The notes under the pieces were generated by a model. It saw only the letters and a list, made by a program, of their open reading frames with translations. It searched no databases and was not told the origin of the DNA. Positions 16,135 to 24,066 of a DNA stretch of 64,000 nucleotides are shown here, in pieces; the first letter of the stretch is position 1; each line of letters begins with the position of its first letter. The stretch is from assembly GCF_003355495.1 (NCBI RefSeq), contig NZ_CP031337.1, positions 1,121,001 through 1,185,000 on the forward strand, in the 5' to 3' direction. The position numbers were made by a program, and so were the translations under genes. This DNA is from Crenobacter cavernae (GTDB taxonomy: Bacteria; Pseudomonadota; Gammaproteobacteria; Burkholderiales; Chromobacteriaceae).

Positions 16135-16207
16135 ACCTGACACGGCAGACCGTAGGGCGCGTCAAGCGACCCAAAACGGCGACCAGGCAATGCAAAGGAG
16201 AGCAATA

Positions 16208-17839
16208 GTGAGTTCGCAAGAAGACGTGCTGCCCGTCGGCACGCTAAACCCATCCGCGCAGCAAGCGGCGCAAAGCCACGACCTGCATCGCAACCTCACG
16301 TGGAAAGACGCGTTCTGGGTCACCAGCGGCGTTCCGGCCGGCGTGCTGTTCACCATCGGCGGCGTGTCCGCCACCGTCGGCCAGCCGGCGTGGTTCATCT
16401 GGATCCTCGCCATCCTGGTCGGCTTCGCGCAGTGCTTCACCTACGCCGAGATCTCCGGGCTCTACCCGCACAAATCGGGCGGCGCTTCCATTTACGGCGC
16501 GCTCGGCTGGGTGCGCTACAGCAAGTTCGTCGCGCCCGTTTCTGTGTGGTGTAACTGGATCGCGTGGTCGCCGATGCTGGCGCTGGGCACCAGTCTCGCC
16601 GCCGGCTATATGCTGAGTTGCCTGTTCCCGGCCGACTCGGTCATCAACAGCTGGCAGCTGACGCTGCTCGATATGGGCTTCATCAGCAAGGGGCTGACGC
16701 TGAGGATCAACTCGACCTTCATCCTCGCGACGATCTTCCTGTTGATCACCTTCAAGCTGCAGCACAGCGGCGCCGCCGCGGCCGCGAAGACGCAGCGCAT
16801 CCTCGGCATCGCGTCGCTGACGCCGCTGGTCGTCGTCGCGCTGGTGCCCTTGATCACCGGCGACATGCCGTCGACGAACTTCCTGCCCTTGTTGCCGCTG
16901 ACGCACGACGCCTCCGGCGCGTCGGTGATGGGCAGCTGGAACGCCGCCGGCATCAGCACCGCGATGGGCGCGATGTTCCTCGCGTGCTGGTCGACCTTCG
17001 GCTTCGAGACCGCGGTCTGCTATACGCGGGAATTCAAGAATCCGCAGAAGGACACCTTCAAGGCGATCTTCTCGTCCGGCCTGTTGTGCCTGTTCATGTT
17101 CATCGCGGTGCCGATCGCGTTCCAGGGCGAACTGGGCCTCACCGGCATGCTCGCGCCGAGCATCGTCGACGGCTCCGGCGTCGGCGCGACGATGGCCAAG
17201 TTCGTCGGCGGCGGCGCGGTGGTGTTCAACGTGATCGTCGTGATGCTGGTGCTGTCGATCCTGTTGATCGTGATGACGTCGATGATGGGTTCGTCGCGCA
17301 CGCTGTACCAGGCGTCGGTCGACGGCTGGCTGCCGAAATACCTGTCGCACGTGAACGAGCACGGCGCGCCGACGCGCGCGATGTGGACCGACCTGATCTT
17401 CAACCTGTTCCTGCTGTTGATGTCGAGCTACATGGCGATCCTGTCGATCTCCAACGTCTGCTACATGATCTTCGTCTTCCTCAACCTGCAGTCGGGCTGG
17501 ATCCACCGCCTCGACCGCGCCGACTGGCCGCGTCCGTACAAGTGCAAGAACTGGCTGTTGGCGCTCGGCGCGCTGTGCGGCTTCTTCGACCTCGCGATGG
17601 TCGGCGCCGGCGCCAACTTCCTCGGGGAAAACACGCTGCGCAACGGCCTGATCGCCACCTTCCTGATCGTGCCGGTGTTCGTCTACCGCCACTACGTGCA
17701 GGACAAGGGCCGCTTCCCCGAGTCGATGCGCCAGGACATGGAACTGCCGCACGCGCGCGCCGGGATACTGCCTTACCTCGCGCTCGCCGCCGGCGTCGCC
17801 GTGGTGTGGATCGCCGCCGAGCTGACCGTCATCGGCTGA
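16208..17839 (+). CDS. APC-superfamily amino acid/amine permease
   Basis: 543-aa inner-membrane transporter with about 12 hydrophobic helices. The GTG at 16208 was chosen because AAAGGAG lies 7 bases upstream; the in-frame ATG at 16190 lacks a site. TM1 region (FWVTSGVPAGVLFTIGGVSATVG) and the FAQCFTYAEISGLYPHKSGG segment fit APC transporters of the amino acid/polyamine type. Co-oriented with the PDR-type reductase 88 bp downstream and preceded by the shared 19-bp operator. It is therefore the probable importer for the substrate of the Rieske pathway. An APC rather than BCCT transporter argues against plain glycine betaine as the substrate. Confidence 0.88.
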   Translation: MSSQEDVLPVGTLNPSAQQAAQSHDLHRNLTWKDAFWVTSGVPAGVLFTIGGVSATVGQPAWFIWILAILVGFAQCFTYAEISGLYPHKSGGASIYGALGWVRYSKFVAPVSVWCNWIAWSPMLALGTSLAAGYMLSCLFPADSVINSWQLTLLDMGFISKGLTLRINSTFILATIFLLITFKLQHSGAAAAAKTQRILGIASLTPLVVVALVPLITGDMPSTNFLPLLPLTHDASGASVMGSWNAAGISTAMGAMFLACWSTFGFETAVCYTREFKNPQKDTFKAIFSSGLLCLFMFIAVPIAFQGELGLTGMLAPSIVDGSGVGATMAKFVGGGAVVFNVIVVMLVLSILLIVMTSMMGSSRTLYQASVDGWLPKYLSHVNEHGAPTRAMWTDLIFNLFLLLMSSYMAILSISNVCYMIFVFLNLQSGWIHRLDRADWPRPYKCKNWLLALGALCGFFDLAMVGAGANFLGENTLRNGLIATFLIVPVFVYRHYVQDKGRFPESMRQDMELPHARAGILPYLALAAGVAVVWIAAELTVIG

Positions 17840-17927
17840 TCCCCTGATCCAGCAAGCCCAAACGGGGCGGCGCACGCCGCCGCCCCGCCTGCCCGAATCC
17901 GTACCGCTCATTCCCGAGGACGCGAAG

Positions 17928-18881
17928 ATGAACGACGCGCTCAAAGTCCGGGTCGCCCGCATCGAACAGCTGGCCGCCGGCATCAAACGTTTCACCCTCG
18001 AAGCCCGCGACGGCTCGCCTTTGCCCGCCTTCGACAGCGGCAGCCACGTCGTCGTTCACATGGACGGCGGCAGGATCAGCAACGCCTACTCGCTGACCGG
18101 ATCACTCGACGGCACCAGCTGCTACCGCATCAGCGTGCGCCTCGAGGAAGCATCGCGTGGCGGTTCGCGCCATATGCACGAGAACGTCGCCGAGGGCGAC
18201 GAACTCGAGATCGACCCGCCCGGCAACCTGTTCGGCCTGGCCGACGCGGCCGGCAAGCACCTGTTGATCGCCGGCGGCATCGGCATCACACCGTTCATGA
18301 CGCATATCCAGGCGCTAGCCAAGCAGAACGCCGGCTTCGAGCTGCACTACTGTTTCCGCAACCGCCAGAGCGCCGCCTACCTGGACAGCCTGCCGCTCCT
18401 GCTGACCGACGCGCAGCTCAGCCTCTACGAGAGCGACCTCGGCGGGCGGCTCGAGCTCGCCGCCCTGTTGGCCGAGCAGCCGCAAGACACCCACGTCTAC
18501 GTCTGCGGCCCGGCGTCGCTCAACGACGCGGTGATCGACACGGCGCGTGCGGCCGGCTGGAGCGAAGAACGCATCCACTACGAACAATTCCGCAACGACG
18601 TCGACAAGACCGGCGGCGCGTTCGAGGTCGAGCTCGCGAAGAGCGGCGTGACGCTCAGCGTCGGCGCCGACGACACGCTACTGCGCGCGATCGAGAAGGC
18701 CGGGATCAAGGTCGACTGCATGTGCCGCGAAGGCATCTGCGGCTCGTGCGAGACCGCGATCCTCGAGGGCGAGGCCGACCATCGCGACGCCTACCTGTCC
18801 GACGACGAGAAGGCCGCGCAGAAGACGATGATGCTGTGCGTGTCGCGCGCGCGCGGCCAGCGGCTGGTGCTCGACCTCTAG
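17928..18881 (+). CDS. PDR/VanB-type ferredoxin reductase (FMN, NAD, C-terminal 2Fe-2S), GbcB/CntB-like
   Basis: 317 aa. The N-terminal FMN-binding domain ends around residue 105. The NAD-binding domain contains LLIAGGIGITPFMTHI and YVCGPASLNDAV. The C-terminal plant-type 2Fe-2S domain has CMCREGICGSCET with a final LCVSRA cysteine. This order (FMN-NAD-2Fe-2S) is that of phthalate dioxygenase reductase and the carnitine/glycine-betaine monooxygenase reductases. It likely passes electrons from NADH to the Rieske oxygenase at 6923. The gene follows the APC transporter and ends before a strong terminator at 18908. Confidence 0.9.
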   Translation: MNDALKVRVARIEQLAAGIKRFTLEARDGSPLPAFDSGSHVVVHMDGGRISNAYSLTGSLDGTSCYRISVRLEEASRGGSRHMHENVAEGDELEIDPPGNLFGLADAAGKHLLIAGGIGITPFMTHIQALAKQNAGFELHYCFRNRQSAAYLDSLPLLLTDAQLSLYESDLGGRLELAALLAEQPQDTHVYVCGPASLNDAVIDTARAAGWSEERIHYEQFRNDVDKTGGAFEVELAKSGVTLSVGADDTLLRAIEKAGIKVDCMCREGICGSCETAILEGEADHRDAYLSDDEKAAQKTMMLCVSRARGQRLVLDL

Positions 18882-18897
18882 CCGGTGGGCGGCACCG

Positions 18898-18911
18898 GTT
18901 CCACGTGAAAC
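18898..18911. promoter_or_regulatory. parS-like ParB-binding palindrome
   Basis: GTTCCACGTGAAAC, identical to the site at 3217-3230. Located between the reductase stop and its terminator. Confidence 0.55.
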
Positions 18912-18937
18912 GCCCCGCGATGCGGGGCGTTTGCTTT
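18908..18937 (+). terminator. terminator of the transporter-reductase operon
   Basis: AAACGCCCCGC / GCGGGGCGTTT stem followed by TGCTTTT. It partly overlaps the parS-like site. Confidence 0.85.
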
Positions 18938-19011
18938 TATGCACGACAAGCTCGGCATAAGGCACGCAAAAATCGCTCCTGTCCGCGCTGACGGGCTGAG
19001 CACTTTCGGAA

Positions 19012-19047
19012 AACAAAAAAGGTTGGCCGAGCTCGGCCAACCTTTTG
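19012..19047. terminator. bidirectional terminator made of an inverted TTGGCCGAG motif pair
   Basis: Bases 19021-19042 are a perfect 22-bp palindrome, GGTTGGCCGAG followed by its complement. It is preceded by an A-run and followed by a T-run. It ends hemL on the minus strand and could stop plus-strand transcripts as well. Confidence 0.85.
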
Positions 19048-19066
19048 CTTTGAAACGATTGGCTGC

Positions 19067-20344
19067 TTACACGCGAGCCAGCGCCCGGCGTGCCGCGGCG
19101 ATGGTCAAGGCGATGTCATCTTCGCTATGTGCAATCGACACGAAACCCGCCTCGTAAGCCGACGGTGCGAGGTACACGCCTTCGGCTAGCATCGCGTGGA
19201 AGAAGCGGTTGAAGCGCTCGCGGTCGGACGCGGTGACGGCGGCGTAGCCGGTCGGCACCGTTTCGCTGAAGTAGACGCCGAACATGCCGCCGACCGAGTC
19301 GGTGCACATCGGCACGCCGGCCTCTTTCGCAGCGGCGGCCAGGCCCTCGGCCAAGCTTGCGGTGCGCGCGGAAAGCGTCTCGTAGAAGCCCGGCTCCTGC
19401 ACCAGCTTCAAGGTCGCCAGACCGGCGGCGACCGCCAGCGGGTTGCCCGACAGCGTGCCGGCCTGGTAGACCGGGCCGAGCGGCGCGATCTTGCCCATCA
19501 CGTCGGCGCGGCCGCCGAAGGCCGCCAGCGGCATGCCGCCGCCGACCACCTTGCCCAGCGTCGTCAGGTCCGGCTTGATGCCGTGCAGGCCCTGAGCGCA
19601 GCCCAAACCGACGCGAAAACCGGTCATCACCTCGTCGTAGATCAGCAGCGCGCCGTGCTTTTCAGTGAGCGTTCGCAGCGCGGCGATGAACTCGGCCGAC
19701 GGCTTGATCAGGTTCATGTTGCCGGCGATCGGCTCGAGGATCACGCAAGCGATGGTGTCGCCGATCTCGGCGAAGGTGCGCTCGAGCTGCTCGACGTTGT
19801 TGTACTCGAGCACCAGCGTGTGCTTGGTGAAGTCGGCCGGCACGCCGGCGGAGCTCGGGTTGCCGAAGGTCAACAGGCCCGAGCCGGCCTTCACCAAGAG
19901 CGAGTCGGAATGGCCGTGGTAGCAGCCCTCGAACTTGACGATGGCGTCGCGGCCGGTGAAGCCGCGCGCGAGGCGGATCGCGCTCATCGTCGCCTCGGTG
20001 CCGGACGACACCAGCCGCACCTGCTCGATGCTCGGCACCAGCTTGCAGATTTCCTCGGCGATGGTGATCTCGCCCTCGGTCGGCGCGCCGAACGACAGGC
20101 CGAAGTCGGCGGCCTGTTTGACGGCGTCGATGACTTCCTTACGCGCGTGGCCGAGGATGGCCGGGCCCCAGGAGCCGATGTAGTCGATGTAGCGCTTGTC
20201 GTCGGCGTCCCAGAAGTAGGCGCCTTCTGCGCGCGAGACGAAGCGCGGCGTGCCGCCGACCGAGCCGAAGGCGCGCACCGGCGAATTCACGCCGCCGGGG
20301 ATGTGCGCCTTGGCGCGGTCGAACAGGGTTTCGTTGCGGTTCAT
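19067..20344 (-). CDS. hemL: glutamate-1-semialdehyde 2,1-aminomutase
   Basis: 425-aa PLP enzyme making 5-aminolevulinate from glutamate-1-semialdehyde, the C5-pathway step of haem synthesis. It shows the N-terminal GGVNSPVRAF signature, SSGTEATMSAIRLARGFTGR, the aminotransferase class-III region LIYDEVMTGFRVGLG, and the PLP lysine in DLTTLGKVVGGGMPLAAFGG. Length matches the family. Start at 20344 (MNRNETLFDRAK). It is the last gene of a leftward run hemJ-CYTH-hemL and ends at the motif-pair terminator. One copy of TTGGCCGAG sits just upstream (20370 region). Confidence 0.96.
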   Translation of the reverse strand: MNRNETLFDRAKAHIPGGVNSPVRAFGSVGGTPRFVSRAEGAYFWDADDKRYIDYIGSWGPAILGHARKEVIDAVKQAADFGLSFGAPTEGEITIAEEICKLVPSIEQVRLVSSGTEATMSAIRLARGFTGRDAIVKFEGCYHGHSDSLLVKAGSGLLTFGNPSSAGVPADFTKHTLVLEYNNVEQLERTFAEIGDTIACVILEPIAGNMNLIKPSAEFIAALRTLTEKHGALLIYDEVMTGFRVGLGCAQGLHGIKPDLTTLGKVVGGGMPLAAFGGRADVMGKIAPLGPVYQAGTLSGNPLAVAAGLATLKLVQEPGFYETLSARTASLAEGLAAAAKEAGVPMCTDSVGGMFGVYFSETVPTGYAAVTASDRERFNRFFHAMLAEGVYLAPSAYEAGFVSIAHSEDDIALTIAAARRALARV

Positions 20345-20382
20345 GGATTCGGGCCTTGAATGCGGTGAAAGGTTGGCCGAGC

Positions 20383-20850
20383 CTATTTCGGCCAGCGGCG
20401 GTAGGGGTTCTGGCTGAGGTAGGCGTTGGTGTAGCGGCCGTCCAGCGTCACTTCCTCGCCCAGCCAGTCGGGGCGGACGAACTCGGTCGCTTCGTCGGGC
20501 AGCTCGATCTCGGCCATCACGAGACCGCCGTTCTCGCCGAAGAACTCGTCGACCTCCCACAGGTGGCCGGCGTGGGTGATCCGGTAGCGGATCTTCTCGA
20601 CCACCATCGGGCAGGCGGCGTCCATCAGTTGCTCGGCGTCCGCGCGCGGGATCGCGTATTCGAACTCGTGGCGGCTCATCGCGCTGACCTGGCTCTTGAT
20701 CGTCAGCCATGCATCGTCGCCGACCACGCGCACGCGCACGGTGCGCGCCGGGTCGACCGACAGATAACCCTGACGGTAGCGCAGCCCTTCGGCCAGGTCG
20801 CGCCAGCTCTCGTCCTTCACCAGGAAGCGGCGTTCGATTTCCATCGCCAT
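20383..20850 (-). CDS. CYTH-domain phosphohydrolase (triphosphate tunnel metalloenzyme)
   Basis: 155-aa cytosolic protein of the CYTH/TTM family. The N-terminal MEIERRFLV carries the ExE signature that binds metal. Alternating charged beta strands follow (RVRVVGDDAWLTIK, HEFEYAIP, IRYRITHAGHLWEVDEFFGENGGLVMAEIEL), forming the tunnel. Short bacterial members such as the Nitrosomonas protein hydrolyse tripolyphosphate. The substrate here is unknown. It sits between hemJ and hemL with gaps of 18 and 38 bp, so it is probably co-transcribed. Confidence 0.88.
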   Translation of the reverse strand: MAMEIERRFLVKDESWRDLAEGLRYRQGYLSVDPARTVRVRVVGDDAWLTIKSQVSAMSRHEFEYAIPRADAEQLMDAACPMVVEKIRYRITHAGHLWEVDEFFGENGGLVMAEIELPDEATEFVRPDWLGEEVTLDGRYTNAYLSQNPYRRWPK

Positions 20851-20868
20851 TGCATTACATCCTCAGAT

Positions 20869-21285
20869 TCAAAACGGTTTGGCGACCACCAGATAGATCA
20901 CCACGAACATCACCAGCACCGGGATCTCGTTGAACACGCGGTACCAGCGGTGGCCGTGACGGTTGCGGCCGGCGTCGAACGCGGCCAGCAGCCGTCCACA
21001 CCCTGCATGGTAACCGATCAGTACCGCGACGAGCGCGAGCTTGGCGTGCAGCCAGCCTCCCGAAAAGCCCGTGGAGAACATCAGCCACACGCCGAACAGC
21101 GCCGCCAGCACCGCCAGCGGCGTCATGAAGCGGAACAGCTTGTGCGCCATCAGCAAGAGGCGCGTGCGCTCGGCGTCGGTCTCGGCCATCGCCAGGTTGA
21201 CGAAGAGGCGCGGCAGGTAGAACAGGCCGGCGAACCACGACACGACGAAGCCGATGTGCAGCGTTTTCAGCAGGGCATAGGACAT
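20869..21285 (-). CDS. hemJ: HemJ-type protoporphyrinogen IX oxidase
   Basis: 138-aa inner-membrane protein with about four helices. It has the conserved histidine in LLKTLHIGFVVSWFAGLFYLPRLFV, the conserved lysine in GWLHAKLALVAVLIGYHAGCGRLL, and the FNEIPVLVM ending typical of HemJ (former UPF0093). HemJ oxidises protoporphyrinogen IX in bacteria lacking HemG/HemY. Next to hemL, which supports a haem role. The ATG at 21285 (MSYALLK) was preferred to 21312, since HemJ proteins start close to the first helix. A CopD-like label is the common alternative annotation. Confidence 0.88.
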   Translation of the reverse strand: MSYALLKTLHIGFVVSWFAGLFYLPRLFVNLAMAETDAERTRLLLMAHKLFRFMTPLAVLAALFGVWLMFSTGFSGGWLHAKLALVAVLIGYHAGCGRLLAAFDAGRNRHGHRWYRVFNEIPVLVMFVVIYLVVAKPF

Positions 21286-21331
21286 GCAGGGTTCCCAATG
21301 GCAAGCGGCCACCGAGGTGGCCGCGTAGCGG

Positions 21332-21345
21332 GTTTCACGTGAAAC
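21332..21345. promoter_or_regulatory. parS site (perfect palindrome)
   Basis: GTTTCACGTGAAAC, a complete match to the conserved chromosomal parS core, in the gap between hemJ and the M48 peptidase gene. Confidence 0.7.
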
Positions 21346-21349
21346 GGAC

Positions 21350-22180
21350 TCAGCGTCCGGCGCGCGCTCGCTGATAGAGCGGCATCACCGCCGGCAGGTT
21401 CTTTTTCAGCGTCTCGATGCGGTTGGAACCGCTCGGGTGGGTGCTGAAGAAGTCGGACCGGTTGCCGGCACCCGACAGCTGGTTCATCTTTTCCCAGACG
21501 CTGACCGCGGCCTGCGGGTTGTAGCCGGCGCGCGCCATCAGCTCCATGCCGATCACGTCGGCCTCGGTCTCCATCGAGCGCGAGAACGGCAGCGACACGC
21601 CGACCTGGCTGACGAAATCGACGACGCTGGCGGTGCCGCCGCTGATCTTGCCCATCGACAGCGCGAGCGACAGACCCTGCTGCTTCACGAACTCCTGCGA
21701 CATCTGCTCGCGGCTGTGTTCGCGCAGCGCGTGCGAGATTTCGTGGCCGATCACCGCCGCCAGCTCGTCGTCGGTGAGCTTCAGCTTGTCGATGAGGCCG
21801 GTGTAGACGCCGATCTTGCCGCCCGGCATGCAGTAGGCGTTGACGTCGGGGCTGGTGAACACGTTCACCTCCCACGGCCAGGAACGCGCGTCGGGCCGGA
21901 AGTGGCCGACCTGGGCGATCAGCCGGTTCGAAATGTCCTTCGCGCGGCGCGTGTAGGCGGCGTTGCTGTTCAGCGCGCCGGCGCTCCTCGCCTTGGAGAG
22001 TTCCTGGCCGTAGGCGAGCGCCGCCCCCTGGTTGACCTCGGCGGCCGACACGATCATCAGTTGCGAGCGGTTGCTGCCCGTCGCCCCGCCGGCGGTGCTG
22101 CTGGCGCAGCCGGTGGCGAGCGCCGCCACGCCGAGCGCGGCCAGTATCGTAGAACGCAGTGTCATGACGTTTTGCCTCAT
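21350..22180 (-). CDS. M48-family metalloprotease, lipoprotein
   Basis: 276-aa periplasmic or outer-membrane-anchored zinc protease. The signal peptide ends in a lipobox (ALATGC, Cys about residue 25). The catalytic motif HEISHALREH gives the HExxH zinc site, and METEADVIGMELMARAGYNP supplies the third ligand. C-terminal FFSTHPSGSNRIETL is typical of LoiP/YcaL-like M48 proteases that act on envelope proteins. An alternative start is ATG 22165. Single gene on the minus strand, between hemJ and the rubredoxin gene. Confidence 0.93.
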   Translation of the reverse strand: MRQNVMTLRSTILAALGVAALATGCASSTAGGATGSNRSQLMIVSAAEVNQGAALAYGQELSKARSAGALNSNAAYTRRAKDISNRLIAQVGHFRPDARSWPWEVNVFTSPDVNAYCMPGGKIGVYTGLIDKLKLTDDELAAVIGHEISHALREHSREQMSQEFVKQQGLSLALSMGKISGGTASVVDFVSQVGVSLPFSRSMETEADVIGMELMARAGYNPQAAVSVWEKMNQLSGAGNRSDFFSTHPSGSNRIETLKKNLPAVMPLYQRARAGR

Positions 22181-22241
22181 TTAGAGTTCCGGTCGATCAA
22201 CTTGTCATTATGAACGCGGGCCCCGCTGCGCACGATCGCGA

Positions 22242-22406
22242 TCAGATCTCGATCATCTCGAAGTCTTCCTTGCGCGCGCCGCAGTCCGGGCAGGTCCAGT
22301 TCATCGGCACGTCTTCCCAGCGCGTTCCCGGCGCAATGTCGTCTTCCGGACGACCGGCTTCCTCGTCGTAGATAAAGCCGCAAATCAGGCACATCCAGGT
22401 ACGCAT
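22242..22406 (-). CDS. rubredoxin
   Basis: 54-aa iron protein with the two rubredoxin knuckles CLICG (residues 6-10) and CPDCG, which bind a single iron. Aromatic residues around them (FIYDEEAGRPEDDIAPGTRWEDVP) match the family. Electron carrier of unspecified partner; often encoded near thiamine genes in betaproteobacteria. Divergent from thiD with a 66-bp promoter gap. Confidence 0.95.
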   Translation of the reverse strand: MRTWMCLICGFIYDEEAGRPEDDIAPGTRWEDVPMNWTCPDCGARKEDFEMIEI

Positions 22407-22472
22407 CCATCCCTCCACGGGTCGGTTAATATAGGGACAATTGTACCCACGAAAAACGAGCGAGGATAAGCC

Positions 22473-23303
22473 TTGAGCACGCCCCCTGTCACGCCCCCGA
22501 TTGTGATGACCCTGGCCGGCTCCGACCCGACCGGCGGCGCCGGTCTGCAGGCCGATATCCTGACCCTGGCCAGCCTCGGCTGCCACCCGCTGTCGGTGGT
22601 GACCGCCGTCACCGTGCAAGACACCGCCGGCGTCACCGACTTCCTGGTGATGGACGCCGAGTGGCTGGTCGACCAGGCGCGCGCGCTGCTGGAAGACATG
22701 AAGGTGTCGGCGTTCAAGCTCGGCATGATAGGCAGCGTCGAGAACGTCGCCGCGATCGCCGAGGTGGTGTCCGACTACCCCGAAGTGCCGCTGATCGTCG
22801 ACCCGGTGCTCGCCTCCGGCGGCGGCCACGCGTTCGCCGACGAGGACCTGATCGCCGCGATCCGCGACATGATCCTGCCGCAGACGACCATCGTCACGCC
22901 GAACAGTATCGAGGCACGGCGCCTCGCCGCCCACGACCCGGACGAGGAAGACGCGCTCGAACTCGCGCTCGCGGCCGAAAGGCTGACGCAGCTCGGTTGC
23001 GAATACGTGCTCATCACCGGCACGCACGAGAACACCCGCGTCGTCACCAACACGCTGTACGACGGCCAGGGCCAGGTGCGCGCCGACAGCTGGGAGCGGC
23101 TGCCCGGCAGCTACCACGGCTCGGGCTGCACGCTCGCGTCGGCGATCGCCGGCATCCTCGCCTCGGGCAGCAGCATCGCCGACGCGGTGCGCGAGGCGCA
23201 GGACTATACGTATCAGACCCTGAAAAACGCGTTCCGCCCGGGCATGGGCCAGTTCATCCCCGACCGGCTGTACTGGGCGCGCAAAGAGAAAAGCGATGAC
23301 TAA
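22473..23303 (+). CDS. thiD: hydroxymethylpyrimidine/phosphomethylpyrimidine kinase
   Basis: 276-aa ribokinase-fold kinase that phosphorylates HMP and HMP-P for thiamine synthesis. N-terminal MTLAGSDPTGGAGLQADILTLASLG binds pyrimidine. VTPNSIEARRL and the C-terminal PGSYHGSGCTLASAIAG hold the anion-hole and catalytic aspartate/cysteine region. The TTG at 22473 follows GAGGATAAGCC; an in-frame ATG occurs 12 codons later. It overlaps thiE by 8 bp. No TPP riboswitch is visible in the short leader, in contrast to thiC at 33652. Confidence 0.95.
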   Translation: MSTPPVTPPIVMTLAGSDPTGGAGLQADILTLASLGCHPLSVVTAVTVQDTAGVTDFLVMDAEWLVDQARALLEDMKVSAFKLGMIGSVENVAAIAEVVSDYPEVPLIVDPVLASGGGHAFADEDLIAAIRDMILPQTTIVTPNSIEARRLAAHDPDEEDALELALAAERLTQLGCEYVLITGTHENTRVVTNTLYDGQGQVRADSWERLPGSYHGSGCTLASAIAGILASGSSIADAVREAQDYTYQTLKNAFRPGMGQFIPDRLYWARKEKSDD

Positions 23304-23913
23304 AAATTTCCGCGGCCTGTACGCGATCACCCCGGACACCGCCGACACCGACGGCCTGCTCGCCAAGACGCGCGCCATCCTCGAAGGCGGCGCGGCCATC
23401 GTGCAGTACCGCAACAAGAGCAGCGACGCCGCGCTGCGCCGCACGCAGGCAGAAGGCTTATTGGCGCTGTGCCGCGAACAGGGCGCGCTCCTGCTGATCA
23501 ACGACGACGTCGAGCTGGCGCGCGAGATCGGCGCCGACGGCGTCCACGTCGGAAGGGACGACGCCGGCATCGCCGACGCACGCCGCGTACTCGGCGCCGA
23601 CGCCATCGTCGGCGTCTCGTGCTACGACCAGATCACGCTGGCCGAAACGGCGGTCGCCGCCGGCGCGAGCTACGTCGCGTTCGGCGCGGTGTTTGCGTCC
23701 AGCGTGAAACCCGAGGCGATCCGCGCGCCGCTGACGCTGTTCCATGAAGCGAAGCGCCTCAAGGTGCCGAGCGTCGCGATCGGCGGCATCGGCCCGGCCA
23801 ACGCGCAGCAGGTCGTCGACGCCGGCGCCGACGCGATCTCGCTGATCTCGGCGCTGTACGACGCGGCCGACCCCAAGGCCGTCGCGCGCGAACTGGCCGC
23901 GCTGTACCGCTGA
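23296..23913 (+). CDS. thiE: thiamine-phosphate synthase
   Basis: 205-aa TIM-barrel enzyme joining HMP-PP and thiazole phosphate. It has the family segments YAITPDT, IVQYRNKSSD (diphosphate binding), LLINDDVELAREIGADGVHVGRDD, VGVSCY, YVAFGAVFASSVKP and AIGGIGPANAQQVVDAGADAISLISALY. Length is standard. Starts within the end of thiD, so translation is coupled. Ends 18 bp before a motif-pair terminator. Confidence 0.96.
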   Translation: MTKNFRGLYAITPDTADTDGLLAKTRAILEGGAAIVQYRNKSSDAALRRTQAEGLLALCREQGALLLINDDVELAREIGADGVHVGRDDAGIADARRVLGADAIVGVSCYDQITLAETAVAAGASYVAFGAVFASSVKPEAIRAPLTLFHEAKRLKVPSVAIGGIGPANAQQVVDAGADAISLISALYDAADPKAVARELAALYR

Positions 23914-23930
23914 ACCGTCTCTTCCGGCGA

Positions 23931-23967
23931 AAAGGTTGGCCGAGCTCCATGCTCGGCCAACCTTTCT
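23931..23967. terminator. terminator formed by an inverted TTGGCCGAG motif pair after thiDE
   Basis: 15-bp perfect stem: AAAGGTTGGCCGAGC (23931-23945), a 5-base loop, and its complement 23951-23965. A- and T-rich ends allow function in both directions. Confidence 0.8.
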
Positions 23968-24066
23968 GCGCGCCCGGCGTATAGTGAAATCCGGTGGAGC
24001 GTTCCCCTCGCGCAGACGGCCGGAAACGCCCCGCCGGCTTGTTCCTTTCCTGTCGCAGGCCTGGCC

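Larger units (their letters stand above)
15673..16207. other. 535-bp intergenic region: motif hairpin, operator, mini-ORF
   Basis: Contains the inverted motif pair at 15710-15735, an AT-rich promoter-like stretch around 15855-15890, the 19-bp palindrome at 15923-15941, and a 21-codon ORF at 16069. The transporter gene starts at 16208. The transcript leader could exceed 200 nt. Confidence 0.6.

Noticed and set aside
19012..19047. Motif pair as an ordinary terminator only
   Set aside because: It does look like a terminator, but the same 9-bp core also occurs singly in genes and in non-terminator hairpins, so terminator function alone does not explain its abundance.
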